Shown here: in pieces, positions 22,381 through 36,620 of the stretch
Numbering within the stretch: the stretch's first letter is position 1
Layout of the letters: each line of letters starts with the position of its first letter
Source: Alnus glutinosa
Taxonomy: Eukaryota > Streptophyta > Magnoliopsida > Fagales > Betulaceae
DNA: 64,000 nucleotides
NCBI RefSeq assembly: GCF_958979055.1
Contig: NC_084888.1
Coordinates: 7,611,501-7,675,500, forward strand
Direction of reading: 5' to 3'
Notes under the pieces: generated by a model
Seen by the model: only the letters and a program-made list of their open reading frames with translations
What the model was told of the DNA's origin: nothing
Databases searched by the model: none
Position numbers and translations under genes: made by a program

Positions 22381-22790
22381 AATCAATAAGATATGATACC
22401 AATTTTTTTTTTCGGAAAATGAGTTATAATAACCCCATCTATTACAGCCTTTTTTTTTTTCCCCTATGAAAACCCCATCTATTACAGCTTTGATATCAGG
22501 AGTATCCATAGATGAGTTTCAGAGTGCCATAAATAGCACTACTGGGAGCATCTTGATTCTTGACCAATATTACGTTTCAGCAAAATACTGCAGTAGTGGG
22601 TTTAAGATGGACCATCAGTCTATTATATATCTTTCAATCTATTGTATCCTAAAATATTTACAAAATAAAATAGAAACTTCCCTTGTTTGTATATTCCATA
22701 CGAGTTCATAACAAAACAAAGAACTAACGATTTTTAAACTGCACAAGATTAATTTACAAGTCAGTGTCGTTATAAATTTCATTTTGTGAA
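22381..22790. other. ATG6 downstream region, no separate gene recognised
   Basis: Contains a direct repeat of ACCCCATCTATTACAGC (about 22433 and 22468) and an open stretch at 22466-22570 that I do not recognise. The part nearest 22790 is probably ATG6 3' UTR. Confidence 0.4.
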
Positions 22791-22795
22791 GAGTT

Positions 22796-25700
22796 TCAAG
22801 ATTCAGTACCATGCTTTAAGTACAAAGAACCTACATCTGGAACTTCAGCATGCGAAGGCGCTGAGGAAAGAGGCTGGAAGTTGGTATTCCCTATAAACCA
22901 GAAGAGAGCCCATTTCAAATCACAGAGGGTGTACTTGAGAGCTTTGGTCCAGTTTTCTTGCTTGTTGAAGCTTTGCGTGATGGAATAGTTTCCCACTTTG
23001 TCGTTCTCAATCCTGATTAGCCCATAATTAATAGAGGCATGCGGAGTGCAATAGAGATAAATAAAAAGAAAAAAATTAATCAATAATATATATCAAGTGT
23101 GTGCATCACCATGCGTAACAAAATTGATTTTACATTTGTTGAAAAATATTGCCTATCTGCAAATTTTTCAAGTTATTTAACGCAATTAATTAGCTACCAA
23201 TATCCTAGCACCTTGCTCCCCTGGAACTTGTTCTTGACTTCTCTCATGCTAACATCACACTTCTTGTTAGCTTTTCCCCAACTATATGACAAATTTCTCA
23301 ATCAATCTGGATTTTTATGCCACTATGCATTATTTATTCAAATCCAATATTTTTTTGATAAGTATATTTCAAAAAAGCGCAAAGGAATGCAATCTAAAGT
23401 ATACATGATACCCATAATCCAAAGAGAGAGAACACAAATCTAAAAAATTAAAAAAAGAACAATCATGCATAGAATGTAGCGTCACTCTCTACGTAAACAA
23501 GGTTTGTATCACCAACTTCTTTAAATTAAGCGAATCAGTCTCACAATCTTCAAAACTGCGTGCATTCCGTTCCTTCCATAGACACCACATCAAACACAAC
23601 TAGCCATTCTCCAAATCGGCACCAACAAACGGTTGCCCTTTTGTCTCCTCCAACTCCTCAACATCTCTTTTACTGATCGCGGCATTACCCACACAACACC
23701 AAATAGTTGCAAGATCGTGCTCCACAATTATGTAGCAATCATATAATGCAGAAACAAATGATCAATGGACTCTCCACCAGTCTTAATACATATAGCACCA
23801 CTCCATCACAATAATATTCCTTTTGCGTAAATTATCCAAAGTTAGAATTTTTCCTAAAGTCGTCATCCACATAAAGAAAGCCACTCTTGGAGGAACCTTG
23901 ACTTTCCAATTACTCTTCCAAGGAAAAGAAGAATGAATAGGAATAGATGATACTTTATAGTAAGACTTCACTTCAAATCATTTCCTTCTCAAATGAATCC
24001 AACAAATTTTATACTCTCCTTCATACCTTACTTTAAAAGAATACATCTCAAAAAATCTAGAGACCACTTCCACCTCCCAATCATATACAGGTCAAGTAAA
24101 CAAAATATTCCGCAGAATGTTACCATTTTGTTATTGCATATTCTCCACCACCCATGTATCTTTACCACATGCAATAGTAAACAATTCTGGAAAAAGAAGC
24201 TTTAAAGGTAAATCTCCACACAACAAGAATCTAGATCCATCTCTGACCTCATGTCTCACATGAGCTGCAAAAGCAACCCAACCCCTCCTAATACATTTCC
24301 ACACTCCTACTCGAAAAGGACCCCCAACCTACTTAGAACACCAACCACTCCTCATGTTAGCATATTTAATATCCACCACCTTTTTCGAAAGAGCATCTAT
24401 TTCCATAGCAAACCGTCATAGCCACTTACCTAGCAAGGCTTTATTACACAGAATCATATTTCTTACTCCTAACCACCCCGAAACCTTCAATGAACAAATC
24501 GTAGACCACTTAACCAAATGGAATTTAAACTCATCTCTATACCTTCCCAAAGGAAATCTCTCTGAAGTTTTTCCTAGCGATTAGCCACTCCCACAGGAAT
24601 AGGGAAGAGGGACAAAATATATGTTGGTAAATTCGAAAAAGTACTATTGATCAATGTTAGCCTCCCACCCTTTGATAAATACAATCTCTTCCAACCCGCC
24701 AATCGATTTTCCATCTTCTCAATAATGCTCATCCAAATATTAGAATCCTTATACTTAGTACCCAAAGGAAGACCCAAATACTTAATAGGAAGCGAAGCCA
24801 CACCACAACCAAGAATGCTCGTCAACTCCTCCACATCCCCTACATCACCTATAGGAACAATCTCGAATTTCGACAAGTTGATTTTCAGCCCCGAAACTGC
24901 TTCAAAACATAGCAACAAGCATCTCAAATTACGGAATTGTTCGGCATTAGGCTCACAAAAGATCAAGGTATCATCTACAAATAATAAATGAGACACAATC
25001 ATAGCCTCTTGATATCTCGATCCCACAAAGAATCTAGAGAGTTGGCCGCTTTCCTCTGTTGTAGACAACATCCGACCGACTTAAAACCTCCATCACCAAC
25101 ACAAACAATAAAGGAGACAAAGGATCCCCTTGTCGTAGACCTCGTGAACTACTAAAAAACCTCAATGGCAACCCCTTAACGATGATAGAGAAATAGACAA
25201 TTGAGATATAAGCAATCCAACCTCGCCATCTCTCCCCAAAACCACATCTCTCCAACAAATAAAGCAAAGACTCTCAATTTACATGTTCATAGGCCTTCTC
25301 CAAATCAAATTTGCAAATAATACTTGGTATTCCAAAGTGAAGCTGGCTATCCAAGCATTCATTAGCCACCAATACAGAGTCCAAGATTTGTCCCCCCTTG
25401 ATGAAGGTAGTCTGTGAGTGAGAAACAATCTTCCCCAACACTGACTCAACCTGTTCGCCAAAACATTCGAAATGATTTTGTACATTCCACCTATCAAACT
25501 TATAGGTCGAAAATCATTGAGTTCCACTGCTCCGGCTTTCTTCGGAATAAGCAAAACAAAAGTAGCATTTAAACTCTTCTCGATTTTTCCATTGTTATGA
25601 AATTCCTTCAGAATCGCAATAATATCAACTTTTAAAAGCTCCCAACATTTTTGGAAAAATGTCATAGTAAAGCCATCAGGGCCTAGGACCTTATCGCCTT

Positions 25701-28700
25701 TGAAATTTTGTACTACCTCCTAAACCTCACCTTCCTCAAACTCTCGTTCCATCCATATTCTTTCCCCATTATCAATAGAAAGAAAAAATAAATCATCTGC
25801 CCTTGGTCTCTATTGATATAGCTCACAGTACAATTTTTTATAGAAATCCACAATGTGATCCTGAATAACTGTTGACTCGTCAGTCAAATGTCCATCCACC
25901 ATTAGTGACTCAATCGAATTATGTCTCTTGTGCGAATTTGCCAACCGATGGAAGAATTTCGCATTATTATCACCATCTTTTAACCACAATGCCTTTGATT
26001 TTTGTCTCTAACTAACTTTTTCAAGATAAATACTTTGCTCTAAACTTCTAGAGTATTCTTCTCTCTTGATATTTTCATCAACTGATAACGGTCTCTCCTC
26101 TAAAATCATATCCGCTCACTCAAACCCTTCTCCATTTCCTTTTTTAGCACCTCAACATTCCCAACACCTCCTCATTCCATTTTTTTCAGGTCAACTTTCA
26201 ATGCTTTCAACTTTCGGGCGAACACATAACTTAACGTACCTTCATAAATGTAGGATCCCCACCACCTCTTAACCTGCTTCTCAAAACCTTCCACTTGCAA
26301 CCACATATTTTCAAATTTAAATGACCCCCTATTCCATCTCCCTACTCCGCAATCCAATAACAATGGATAATGATCCGAAAGTAGACGAGGAAGACATTTT
26401 TGAAAAACCTCTGGAAAATATTCCTCCCATTCTGTAGAGAGCAAGAACCGATCAATTCTGGGCCAAGCACAACAATTGGACCACATGGATCTCCACCCGA
26501 CCATTGGAATATCCATGAGACCCTGTTCAAAAATAAAATCAGAAAACTCCACCATTGCCTGTGATGATCTCGCTCACCCCCCCCCCCCCCCCCCAACATC
26601 CCCCCCAAAAAAAATACACCAAGGCATCTCCCATATATTCATCAAACCAGCCAGCTCATCCCAAAGCCCTCTTCTTTCACGATCATTATTGGGCCCATAA
26701 ACACCTGCAAATGCCCAATCAAAATTCGCAGTCACACTACGGAGCGCACATGCTACCACATATCTCCCCACACACTCAATCTTCTTGACCACTCTCCTAT
26801 CCACATTAACAAGATACCTCTCGATGCCCCTCTTGAACTCAAATATACCCAATCTACATGAATACAACCCGAAACACTATGAACCACCTCCACACTAATT
26901 ACCTCCATTTTAGTCTCTTGCAAGCGCACAATATCTGCCTTCCATTCCCTCAACAACCTCCTAAACTTCGTTTTTTTCTCGTTCATGCCTCGCACATTCC
27001 AAGAGATTATCTTGGGCTTCATAATTAACAATTATCAACCCTCCCCTTTCTAGCCAGCCTAGACGACCAACCTCCTTTCCCATCATGAATGAGCTCGAGA
27101 AAAGAATGAAGATGAGAAGGTTGTTGAGGGAATGGAAGGCTGATATTGTGTGTGTGCAAGGGACTAAAATGGAGGTTAGTAGTAGGGAGGTGGTTCGTAA
27201 TGTTTGGAGGTGTATTCATGTGGATTGGGTGTATTTGGGTTCGAGAGGGGCATCAAGAGGTGTCTTGTTAATGTGGGACAAGAGAGTGATAGAGAAGGTT
27301 GAGGAGTGTGTGGGGAGCTAAGTGGTAGCATGTGTTCCGAAGTGTGATGGAGAATTTTGATTGGGCGTTTGCAGGTGTTTATGGGCCTAATGACGATGGG
27401 AAAAGAAGAGGGCTTTGGGATGAGCTGGCTGGTTCGATGAATATATGGGAGTTGCCTTGGTGTATGGGGGAGAATTTTAACATAGTTCGGTCTCCGTGCG
27501 AAAAAGGAGGGGAAGCAAGGTCATCACAAGCAATGGTGGATTTCTTTGATTTTATTTTTGAACAGGGTCTCATTGATATTCCAATGGTCGGGGGGAGATC
27601 CACGTGGTCTAATTTTCGTGCTTGGTCCAAAATTGATCGGTTCTTGCCCTCTACAGAATGGGAGGAAAAGTTTCCAAAGGCCTCTCAAAGACACCTCTCT
27701 CGACCACTTTCGGATCATTATCCATTGTTATTGGATTGTGGAGTGGGAAGACAGAGTAGGGGGTCGTTTAAATTTGAAAATATGTGGTTGCAAGGGGAAG
27801 GTTTTGAGAAACAAGTGAAGAGGTGATGGGGATCCTACATTTATCAAGGTAAGCCAAGTTATGTATTCGCCCGAAAGTTAAAAGCATTGAAAGTTGACCT
27901 GAAAAAATGGAATGAGGTGGGGTTTGGGAATGTAGGGGTGCAAAAAAAGGAAATGGAGAAAGGTCTGAGTGAGCTGGATATGATTGCTGAGGAAAGACCG
28001 TTATCTGAAGAAGAAAATATCAAAAGATAAGACTATTCTAGAAGTTTATAGCGGAGTATTTATCTTGGAAAAAGTTAGTTTGAGACAAAAATCAATGGTA
28101 TTGTGGTTAAAAGAGGGTGACAATAATACGAAGTTCTTCTATCGGTTGGCAAATTCACACAGAAGACATAATTTGATTGAGATACTAGTGGTGGATGGAC
28201 ATCTGACTGATGAGACAACAGTTATTCAGGATCACATTGTGGATTTCTATAAAAAGCTGTACTGTGAGCGATATCAATGGATACTAAAGGCAGATGATTT
28301 ATCTTTTCTTTCCATTGATGATGGGGAAAGAATATGGATTGAACGAGAGTTCGAGGAAGATGAAATTTTGGAGGTAGTACGAAATTTCAAAGGCAATAAG
28401 GCCCTAGGTCCTGATGAATTTACCATGACATTTTTTCAAAAGTGTTGGGAGGTTTTAAAGGTTGATATTATTGAGGTGCTAAAGGAATTTCATAACAGTG
28501 GAAAATTCGAGAAGAGTCTACATGCTACTTTTGTTTTGCTGATTCCAAAGAAAGTCGGAGCATTGGAAATCAAGGATTTTCGACCTATAAGTTTAATAGG
28601 TGGAATGTACAAAATAATTTCAAAGGTTCTAGCAAACAAATTGAAGTCAGTGTTGGGGAAGATTGTTTCTCATTCTCTTTTTTTGATAAGTAATTTCATT

Positions 28701-31700
28701 TTATCAAAAAGCGCAGAGGGGCGCAACCCTAATACACAAGGAGTATACAAGAGTGCCCCTAAAAAGAACAAACAGAGAATAAATTTAAAAAGTCTCCAAA
28801 AAGTAAGGACATTCAAGGAATGATGGGACATTATCCAAATATATAACATATTGAGCAAACGCTTCCGTAACTCCACCATTGATGTTTCTACATCTTCAAA
28901 TAGCCGCGCATTCTGCTCCCGCCAAATACACCACATTAAACACAATAGAATTAACCGCCAAACTTCTTTAGCGGGACCATACCCAAACGACGCTCCTCAA
29001 CTAGTCAACAACTCCAGCACCGATTGTGGCATAACCCACACTACCCCAAATAAAGTAAGAATGTAACTCCAAATCGAACAATTTCGAGATCTTGTTTGCT
29101 GCTATGTTTTGAAGCGGTTTCGAGGCTGAAAATCAATGTCTAAATCCGAGACTGTTCCTGTAGGTGACGTAGGGGATGTGGAGGAGTTGGCTAACATTCT
29201 TGGGTGCGGTGTGGCTTCGCTTCCTACATGGTATTTGGGTCTTCCCTTAGGTCCTAAGTATAAAGATTCTAATATTTGGAATAGCATTATTGAGAAGATG
29301 GAAAATATATTAGCGGGGCGGAAGAGATTGTATTTATCAAAGGGTGTGAGGTTAACATTGATTAATAGTACTCTTTCAAATTTACCAGCATATTTTGTAT
29401 CTCTTCCCTATTCCAATGGGAGTGGCTAGTCGTTTGGAAAAACTTCAGAGGGATTTCCTTTGGGGAGGTATTGGAGATGAGTTTAAATTCCACTTGGTTT
29501 GGTCTACGATTTGTTCATCAAAGGTTTCGAGGGGGTTAGGAGTAAGAAATATGATTTAGTTTAATAGAGTTTTGCTGGGTAAGTGGCTATGGTGGTTTGC
29601 TGTGGAAATGGATGTTCTTTAGAGAAAGGTGGTGGATATTAAATATGGGAGTGTGAGGAGTGGTTGGTGTTCAAAGGAGGTTGGGGGTTCTTTTGAAGTG
29701 GGAGTTTGGAAATGTATTAGGAGAAGTTGGGATGCTTTTGCAGCTCATGTGATATATGAGGTCGGAGATGGTTCTTTAATCTTGTTTTGGCATGATGTGT
29801 GGTGTGGGGATCTACCTTTAAAGCTTATTTTTCCAGAATTGTATACTATTGCGTGTAGTAAGGATACATCGGTGGAGGAGAATATGGAGAGACAAAATGG
29901 TAATATTTTGTGGAATATTTTGTTTACTCGACTTGTACATGATTGGGAGGTGGAAGTGGTTTCCAGATTTGTTGAGATGTTGTATTCTCTTAAAGTAAGG
30001 TGTGAAGGAGAGGATAAAATTTGTTGGATTCCAACGGGGAAGGAAATCATTTGAATTGAAGTCTTACTATAAGGTATTATCTAGTCCTATACAGTCTTCT
30101 TTTCCGTGGAAGAGTCTTTGGAAAGTTAAAGTTCCTTCAAAAGTAGCTTTCTTTGTGAGGACGGCAACTTTAGGAAAAATTCTAACTTTAGATAATTTAC
30201 GCAAGATGAATATTATTGTGATGGAGTGGTGCTATATGTATTAAGACTGGTGGAGAGTCCATTGATCATTTGTTTCTGTATTGTATGGTTGCTACATAAT
30301 TGTGGAGCACGATCTTGCAACTATTTGGTGTTGTGTGGGTAATGCAGCGATCAGTAAAAGAGATGTTGAGGAGTTGGAGGGAGCAAAGGGGCAACCGGTT
30401 GTTGATGCCAATTTGGAGAATGGCTCTGTTGTGTTTGATGTGGTGTCTATGGAAGGAACAAAATGCATGTAGTTTTGAAGATTGTGAGACTGGTTTGATT
30501 AACTAGAAGAAGTTGGTGATACAAACCTTGTTTATGTAGAGAGTGACGATACAGTATATGTCTGAGTGTTCTTATTCTGATTTTTTAGATATGTGCTCTT
30601 CTTTCTCTTTGAATTAGGGGTATCATGTATACATCCTGTGTACTGTGGGCTGCGCCCCTCTGCCCTTTTTTTTTTTTTGAAATATACTTTAGTTGTCAAA
30701 AAAAGATTGGAAGGCCCTATGGAAGTTGAACCTAAATGAGAGGCTTAAACAACTTCTATGGAAAATTTCTTGGAACATCCTCCCTTCAAAAGCCAGAATT
30801 TCAGCTTCCATCCCCTCCCCCTCCCTGGATCCCAAGTTTCATACACAATCATAATCTCTCCCAACTGCTAACCTCCAGAAAGCTTAAGACTTGATGATAT
30901 AAAAGCAAGTAACACAGCAAATAAGAAAATTAAATATGAATGCCACTCCTCTTTCAGGTGCATTTATGAAGATATATTCACAATTATATATAGTCCAATG
31001 AAGTTAATGAACAAATGGAATAACATAGATTAAGACAAGAAGACTTACTTATAGGGCAACTTGAATTGTTTGTCAGGAGGTATATTGTTTTCCCCATCCT
31101 TAGAATGTGCAAACTCGGCAAAGTCCTTGAGACATGTCGCAAACAGTGTCATTGCTTTGTCATAGCGAGTGCTCCAAAACAAGTTCACAGGACCAAACCT
31201 AAGAGATACCCACATCAGTTAAGACCATGAATAGATAAGAGGAGACACCATGTGAAACTGAAACGTGAACCACATATATGCTCTAAGTATCAAATATATT
31301 TTCTTACAGCTACACAGGATTTCTCCCATATCTCAGCTTTTTGTAAAAAAGAATCAAATGGAAACATTGGTTATAATCATTTCACAGGCGCTTCAAAGAA
31401 GCGCCCTCGACTTGAGAATCAATGCTGCCTTCACTCAAAGGGAAAGTCACGAGCCACAGGTCCACGAGTCCTTTTTACAAGTAAGAATAGGTTGTATCGA
31501 ACAGGAACAAACAAAGGAATAGAAATAACCAGGCCAGTCAAAATTTGTAGGAACAGACAAAATGGTAGATCAAATCCCCACTTTCTGGACAATGTACTGC
31601 AGGTTAGTGATGCTGGTGCTCTTTTAATATTGAATTGCACTTATTGCAACATGTTAAAGAGACCAGTAAACTCCAATCAATATCAAGGGAGTAGTATACA

Positions 31701-34700
31701 CTTACAGCTCATAAGTAGTGTTGCTGCTGTCCATAATTCGAGGATAGCTCCCCATAGGAATAATTTTAATTCGATATCTAAAAATAGATGAATTAAGGAT
31801 ACGTCACTTAGTCATTTCAGAGACAATACTACTGGAAATATATGGCCATGTAGAATGTATGAATTTATTAGGGCTTGCAGAATCCTCTTTTGGAAGCATG
31901 AACAAGAGCTTCAAAATTGAAATGATTTCCATTGGTAGGAACAAGGCATTTCCTAATTTGATTATTAATGACCATGTCCTACATTGAATCCAATTCAAGG
32001 ATAGGTTCTCCTGGACAAGGCACACTCTAGCACTGAAGCATTAATACCCAGTATGCGGGGACTTTAACCTTCTAAACGACAAAGTTGTAAAGTCCATGCT
32101 TTTTCAACATCAGAAGCAGGTTAATTGAAATTTCCATCCCATGACTTCATATCTAGCATGTCAAACTGTACACAATATCTTGCAGAAATCAGCCCCATTA
32201 AGCTACTTTGGTTGAGGGCTAACATAGAGCGTCCTTTGTAAGTCACGCACGTCAGTTTTCATTATCACAACTGTGAACTTGATATATGAAAACATTTATA
32301 CATATGAACAGGAAAATTCCAGTTGTAAAAGTTCTAAGCTAGTTGATTAGGCCTTTTAACACTTGCTTTGATTTTGAATAAGATTATCCTAATTCGAATA
32401 TAAAATTTACAAAACTATAGGATAAAGCTGTGTCATTAGAAGTAGATGCAGTTGGTGACATAACTACCCCTTAAATCCACTAAATTAGTCACTCTTTTCC
32501 TGTGCACTAATCTGGAAAAAAAAAATATATATATATATAGCCCATTGAGAAAAGGTGACAAATATTCCACCATACCTCAGATATTTCAAGCATCCAGCAT
32601 GGCAAAGAAATAGATTTTGACTCAACTTTATGTTTTGTTTTGTTTTGTTTTTTATAAGTAAAGCAGTTCACTAAAAGAGCGCAAGGGGAAGTATGCAAGA
32701 GAAAACACCCAACAAAGTCAAAAGAGTGCAGTTAACCTTTTGACTCAACTTTTGGAAGGTGCAATCACCTACTTAAATGAGAGCTTACTAAAAGAAATTA
32801 AAAATTAAGAACCTTTTTTTTCTTTTGAACAATATCATCAATGAAGAAAATATACAATTACGAACTGAAAACATTATTTTCTAACAACTTAATAAATACA
32901 TAAATTCATAGATGCCTTTGATAAAGGATACTGAAACTTTGGCCGGAAATATTGACACATTGTATGAAGGAGAAGGCAGGCTTGGCCCCAAGCAGCATTT
33001 ATCTCATCCCACTCAACCTATATGATTCCAGCACATGGAAAAAATCATAACCAAAACCTAATTATCAATTTATAGGAAATAAGTGCGAAAAGAGAATTTC
33101 AATTGAGGCATGTACCAATAATGACAAAGGAAAAAGTGTAGTACAAACTTATAGGCAAGCAATGATACATAAACAAATCAGATGTTATCCATTATGCCTT
33201 CATAAATTACGACCACATCAGGTTTCCTAAATTTTTTTTTGTTAAGTAATCGAAATATCAATAAAAGTGTAAGGCGCTCCAAGGTACATAAGAAGTATAC
33301 AAGAGAAAACACATAGTTAGGAGAAAAAAGAACAAGATAATTATTGTAATTAATCACCAAAGGAAAAACAAAAGCAATTGTCCAAAGATACAGAGTATTG
33401 AATAATAAAGACTTAACCTCCTCCAATGTCTTCATAACTTCTATCATTCATTTCCCTCTATAAACACTACAAAAGGCACAAAAACACCATCTTCCACACA
33501 GCAACACCCTAAGTGTTGTCGGCAATCCACCAACAAGCATACAAGTCGACTACTCGTCTAGGCATAACTCAAGACAACTCAAATCGACTGAAGAAAACAT
33601 TTCAAATGGAAGAAGCACCCTCACAATGAAGAACAAGATGAACCACAAACTCCTCATTCCTTTTACACATGCAGCACCAATCAATGTCATTCACAATGAC
33701 GTGCCATTTCCTAAGATTATTCATGGTAAGTATCTTTCCTAGGGCTGCCGACCAAGCAAAAAAGGTCACCTTCAAAGGATCCTTGGTCCGTCAAACACTC
33801 TGCCATGGGAAACGAAAACCATCATTACAACCCATGACACTGTAGAAGGATTTAACAGCAAACAACTCTCTTTTGGAGGGGACCCACCACAACTTGTCTT
33901 TACCTTCCCATCTCGCTCTAACTATATACAACACTCTGAAGAACGAGGCAAAGACATCTACCTCCCAATAATGTTGCTCTAGCAAAGCTCACGTTCTACT
34001 GAATGGAACCACCGGAATGCTTCAAGAGAGCCGCAACAGAAGCATCCTTTGCGCAAGCAATACCATATAAATCTGGAAAGGCTTTCTTATATGCCACATC
34101 CCCACACCATAGATCATGTCAGAATCTAACCTTAGAGCCATCTCCCACTTCAAATATGGTATGACTTGAAAACTTCCCCCAACCCCTCCTAATATTCTTC
34201 CATAACCCTACCCCATCCACCCCATAAGGCTCATTCGAACGCCACCCACCTCATGAACTTCCAAATTTATAGTCAACCACCACTCTCCACCAAGCCTTTC
34301 TCTCAAGCCTATAGCGCCAAAGCCATTTTCCTAAGAGAACATGACTAAACATCAACAAGTTTCGAACCCCTAACCCTCCCTCATAGATTGGCGAACAACC
34401 CTTAGACCGCTAACCATGCGATATTTGAACTCTTCACCTAACCCACCCCATAAGAAATCACATTGAAGCTTCTCAATACAGTTTGCAACACCTACAAGGC
34501 GAGGAAAGAGAGACATGAAGTACATAGGTAAATTTAAAAGTGTGCTCTTGATGAGTAACCCTACCACCCTTACACAATTATATCATTTTTCAACTAGCCA
34601 AATGACGCTCTATCTTCTTAATAACACCGTCCCAAATATGCTTGGACTTATAGGAGGCCCCCAACGGGAGACCAATATACTTCAAAGGCAAAGAAGAAAC

Positions 34701-36578
34701 CCCACAACCCAAAATACTAGATAACCCATCCACATTATCAATATTTTCCACGGGAACCAATTCCGACTTAGCCAAGTTTATCTTCAAGCTTGAAACAGCT
34801 TCAAAACATAAAAATAAGCACTGTAGATGACATAGATTATCCAAGTCAACTCTATAGAAAATCAAAGTATCATCAACAAACAGAAGGAGAAAGATATCAA
34901 TTCCACCAACGTTCCTTGTCCCCATAGAGAAGCCAGCCAACAAACCCTCACTCACTGAAGCAAAAATCATCCTACCCAACGTCTCCATCACAATGACAAA
35001 CAGCAAAGAAGATAGAAGGTCCCCTTGACTCGGGCAACGAGAGCTACTAAAAAAAACTATGGGAGTGTTGTTCACCAAAACCAAGAAACGCACCGAGGAA
35101 ATACAATGAGTTATCCAAGGACACTATCTCCCCTCCAAAACCGCACCTCCTCAACATGTACACTAGAAAATTCCAGTTAACATGATCATAAGTTTTTTCT
35201 AAGTCCATTTTGCAGATAACACCCGGTTCACCAAATCTTATTCTACTATCAAGGCATTCATTAGCAGTAAGAACAGGATCTAGGATTTACCAAATTTGGA
35301 TGAACACATTTTGTGACTTACAAATAATCTTCTTCAACACCATCTTAAGCCTATTTGCTAGAATCTTAGCAATAATTTTGTAAATGCCACCCACTAGACT
35401 GATCGAGCGAAATTCCTTGGGGTCAAATATGAGGCGGGTACAATCTTGTCTTCAGGCCACTTGCTTGGCCTTGCCATATTTTCATCTCATCAAACAAGAT
35501 TTTGTTGAGTGGATAGTTAAAAAAGGAAGCAAGTGGAACAAAAGGAACATAAGATTTGGTTTCCAATTATGATACACATATAAAGAAGGTAGATGAAGGA
35601 CAAACTTTCAAACAGGAACAAAAAAAAAGTTCTCAAAAGGAAAAGGCAAGTGGTGAAAAGAGGACATGCTTAGATTCCTTACCGGAACTTTAGGAAGTCG
35701 TCCAAGTCGAAAATTGTTAATTGTACCAAATTCTCCTTCCTGACAGATAGGGAAAGCATCATTGAGCACATTAGTTCGCTTCAACAACTCCAAATGTGCT
35801 TGGGAAACTTCAATTTTTGCCAGAATTGCATCTCTCTCTTCCTGCCAACCAAAAACATTTTCATTCACAGAACATAGCATATTAATAGGCAGACTTTGTT
35901 AGAAAGTAGATAGCATAAAGATACGTCCTTTTAAAAGAGAATAGGACAATAAATGAGTTACAGCAGAAAAGGCCAAGTTGAGTTATCACATTAAACTACA
36001 ATGGTCTTAAAAAGGTCAAATTAAATATTTGATTCAGTACTATGAACGAATCCACTCTCTATAAGATTGAATCCATGACCTCACCCTCCACCTTTTACTT
36101 ATAAGGAGAAAATGTCATTTGATCCAAGGACCATTGGCAACATGCCTCCATCTAAATACAAAGAATCTAGGGACATCAATATCAATACCACCAACCAAAG
36201 AGAGCACTAGTGGCAACAGTAGTATAAACAACAATAATAATTTTAATTATTAATGAATCAATTAATACAGGATTAGTTACAACACATATTAGGAACAAAA
36301 ACATAATAATACAATTTCTATGACAAAATTTGGAAGGTTTAGGACAATCATATTCCAAGAGAATTGATTCCAACTGGCGAGGATCTGGTGGAGGAATACA
36401 AATTAGCAGAAGAATAGGATCAGAAACACACCTGATGTGAAATTAACTGAAACTGAAAATTATTGTACTCATGCCAATACCTGATACACATTGAGTTAAA
36501 CAAAAAGAAGAGTTTAGGATTTCAAGTGTCTCCTAAGACACAGAAACACATATAACAGCAATTATAATAAGCAAAAGC

Positions 36579-36620
<42 letters not shown>

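Noticed and set aside
22796..23083. A stand-alone 95-residue gene
   Set aside because: The sequence from 23012 down is the last exon of ATG6; its phase and the donor at 31048 match exactly, and the upstream part of the frame is intron.
23993..24584. Short plus-strand frames over the minus LINE
   Set aside because: Antisense shadows of the LINE zinc-knuckle and RT regions.
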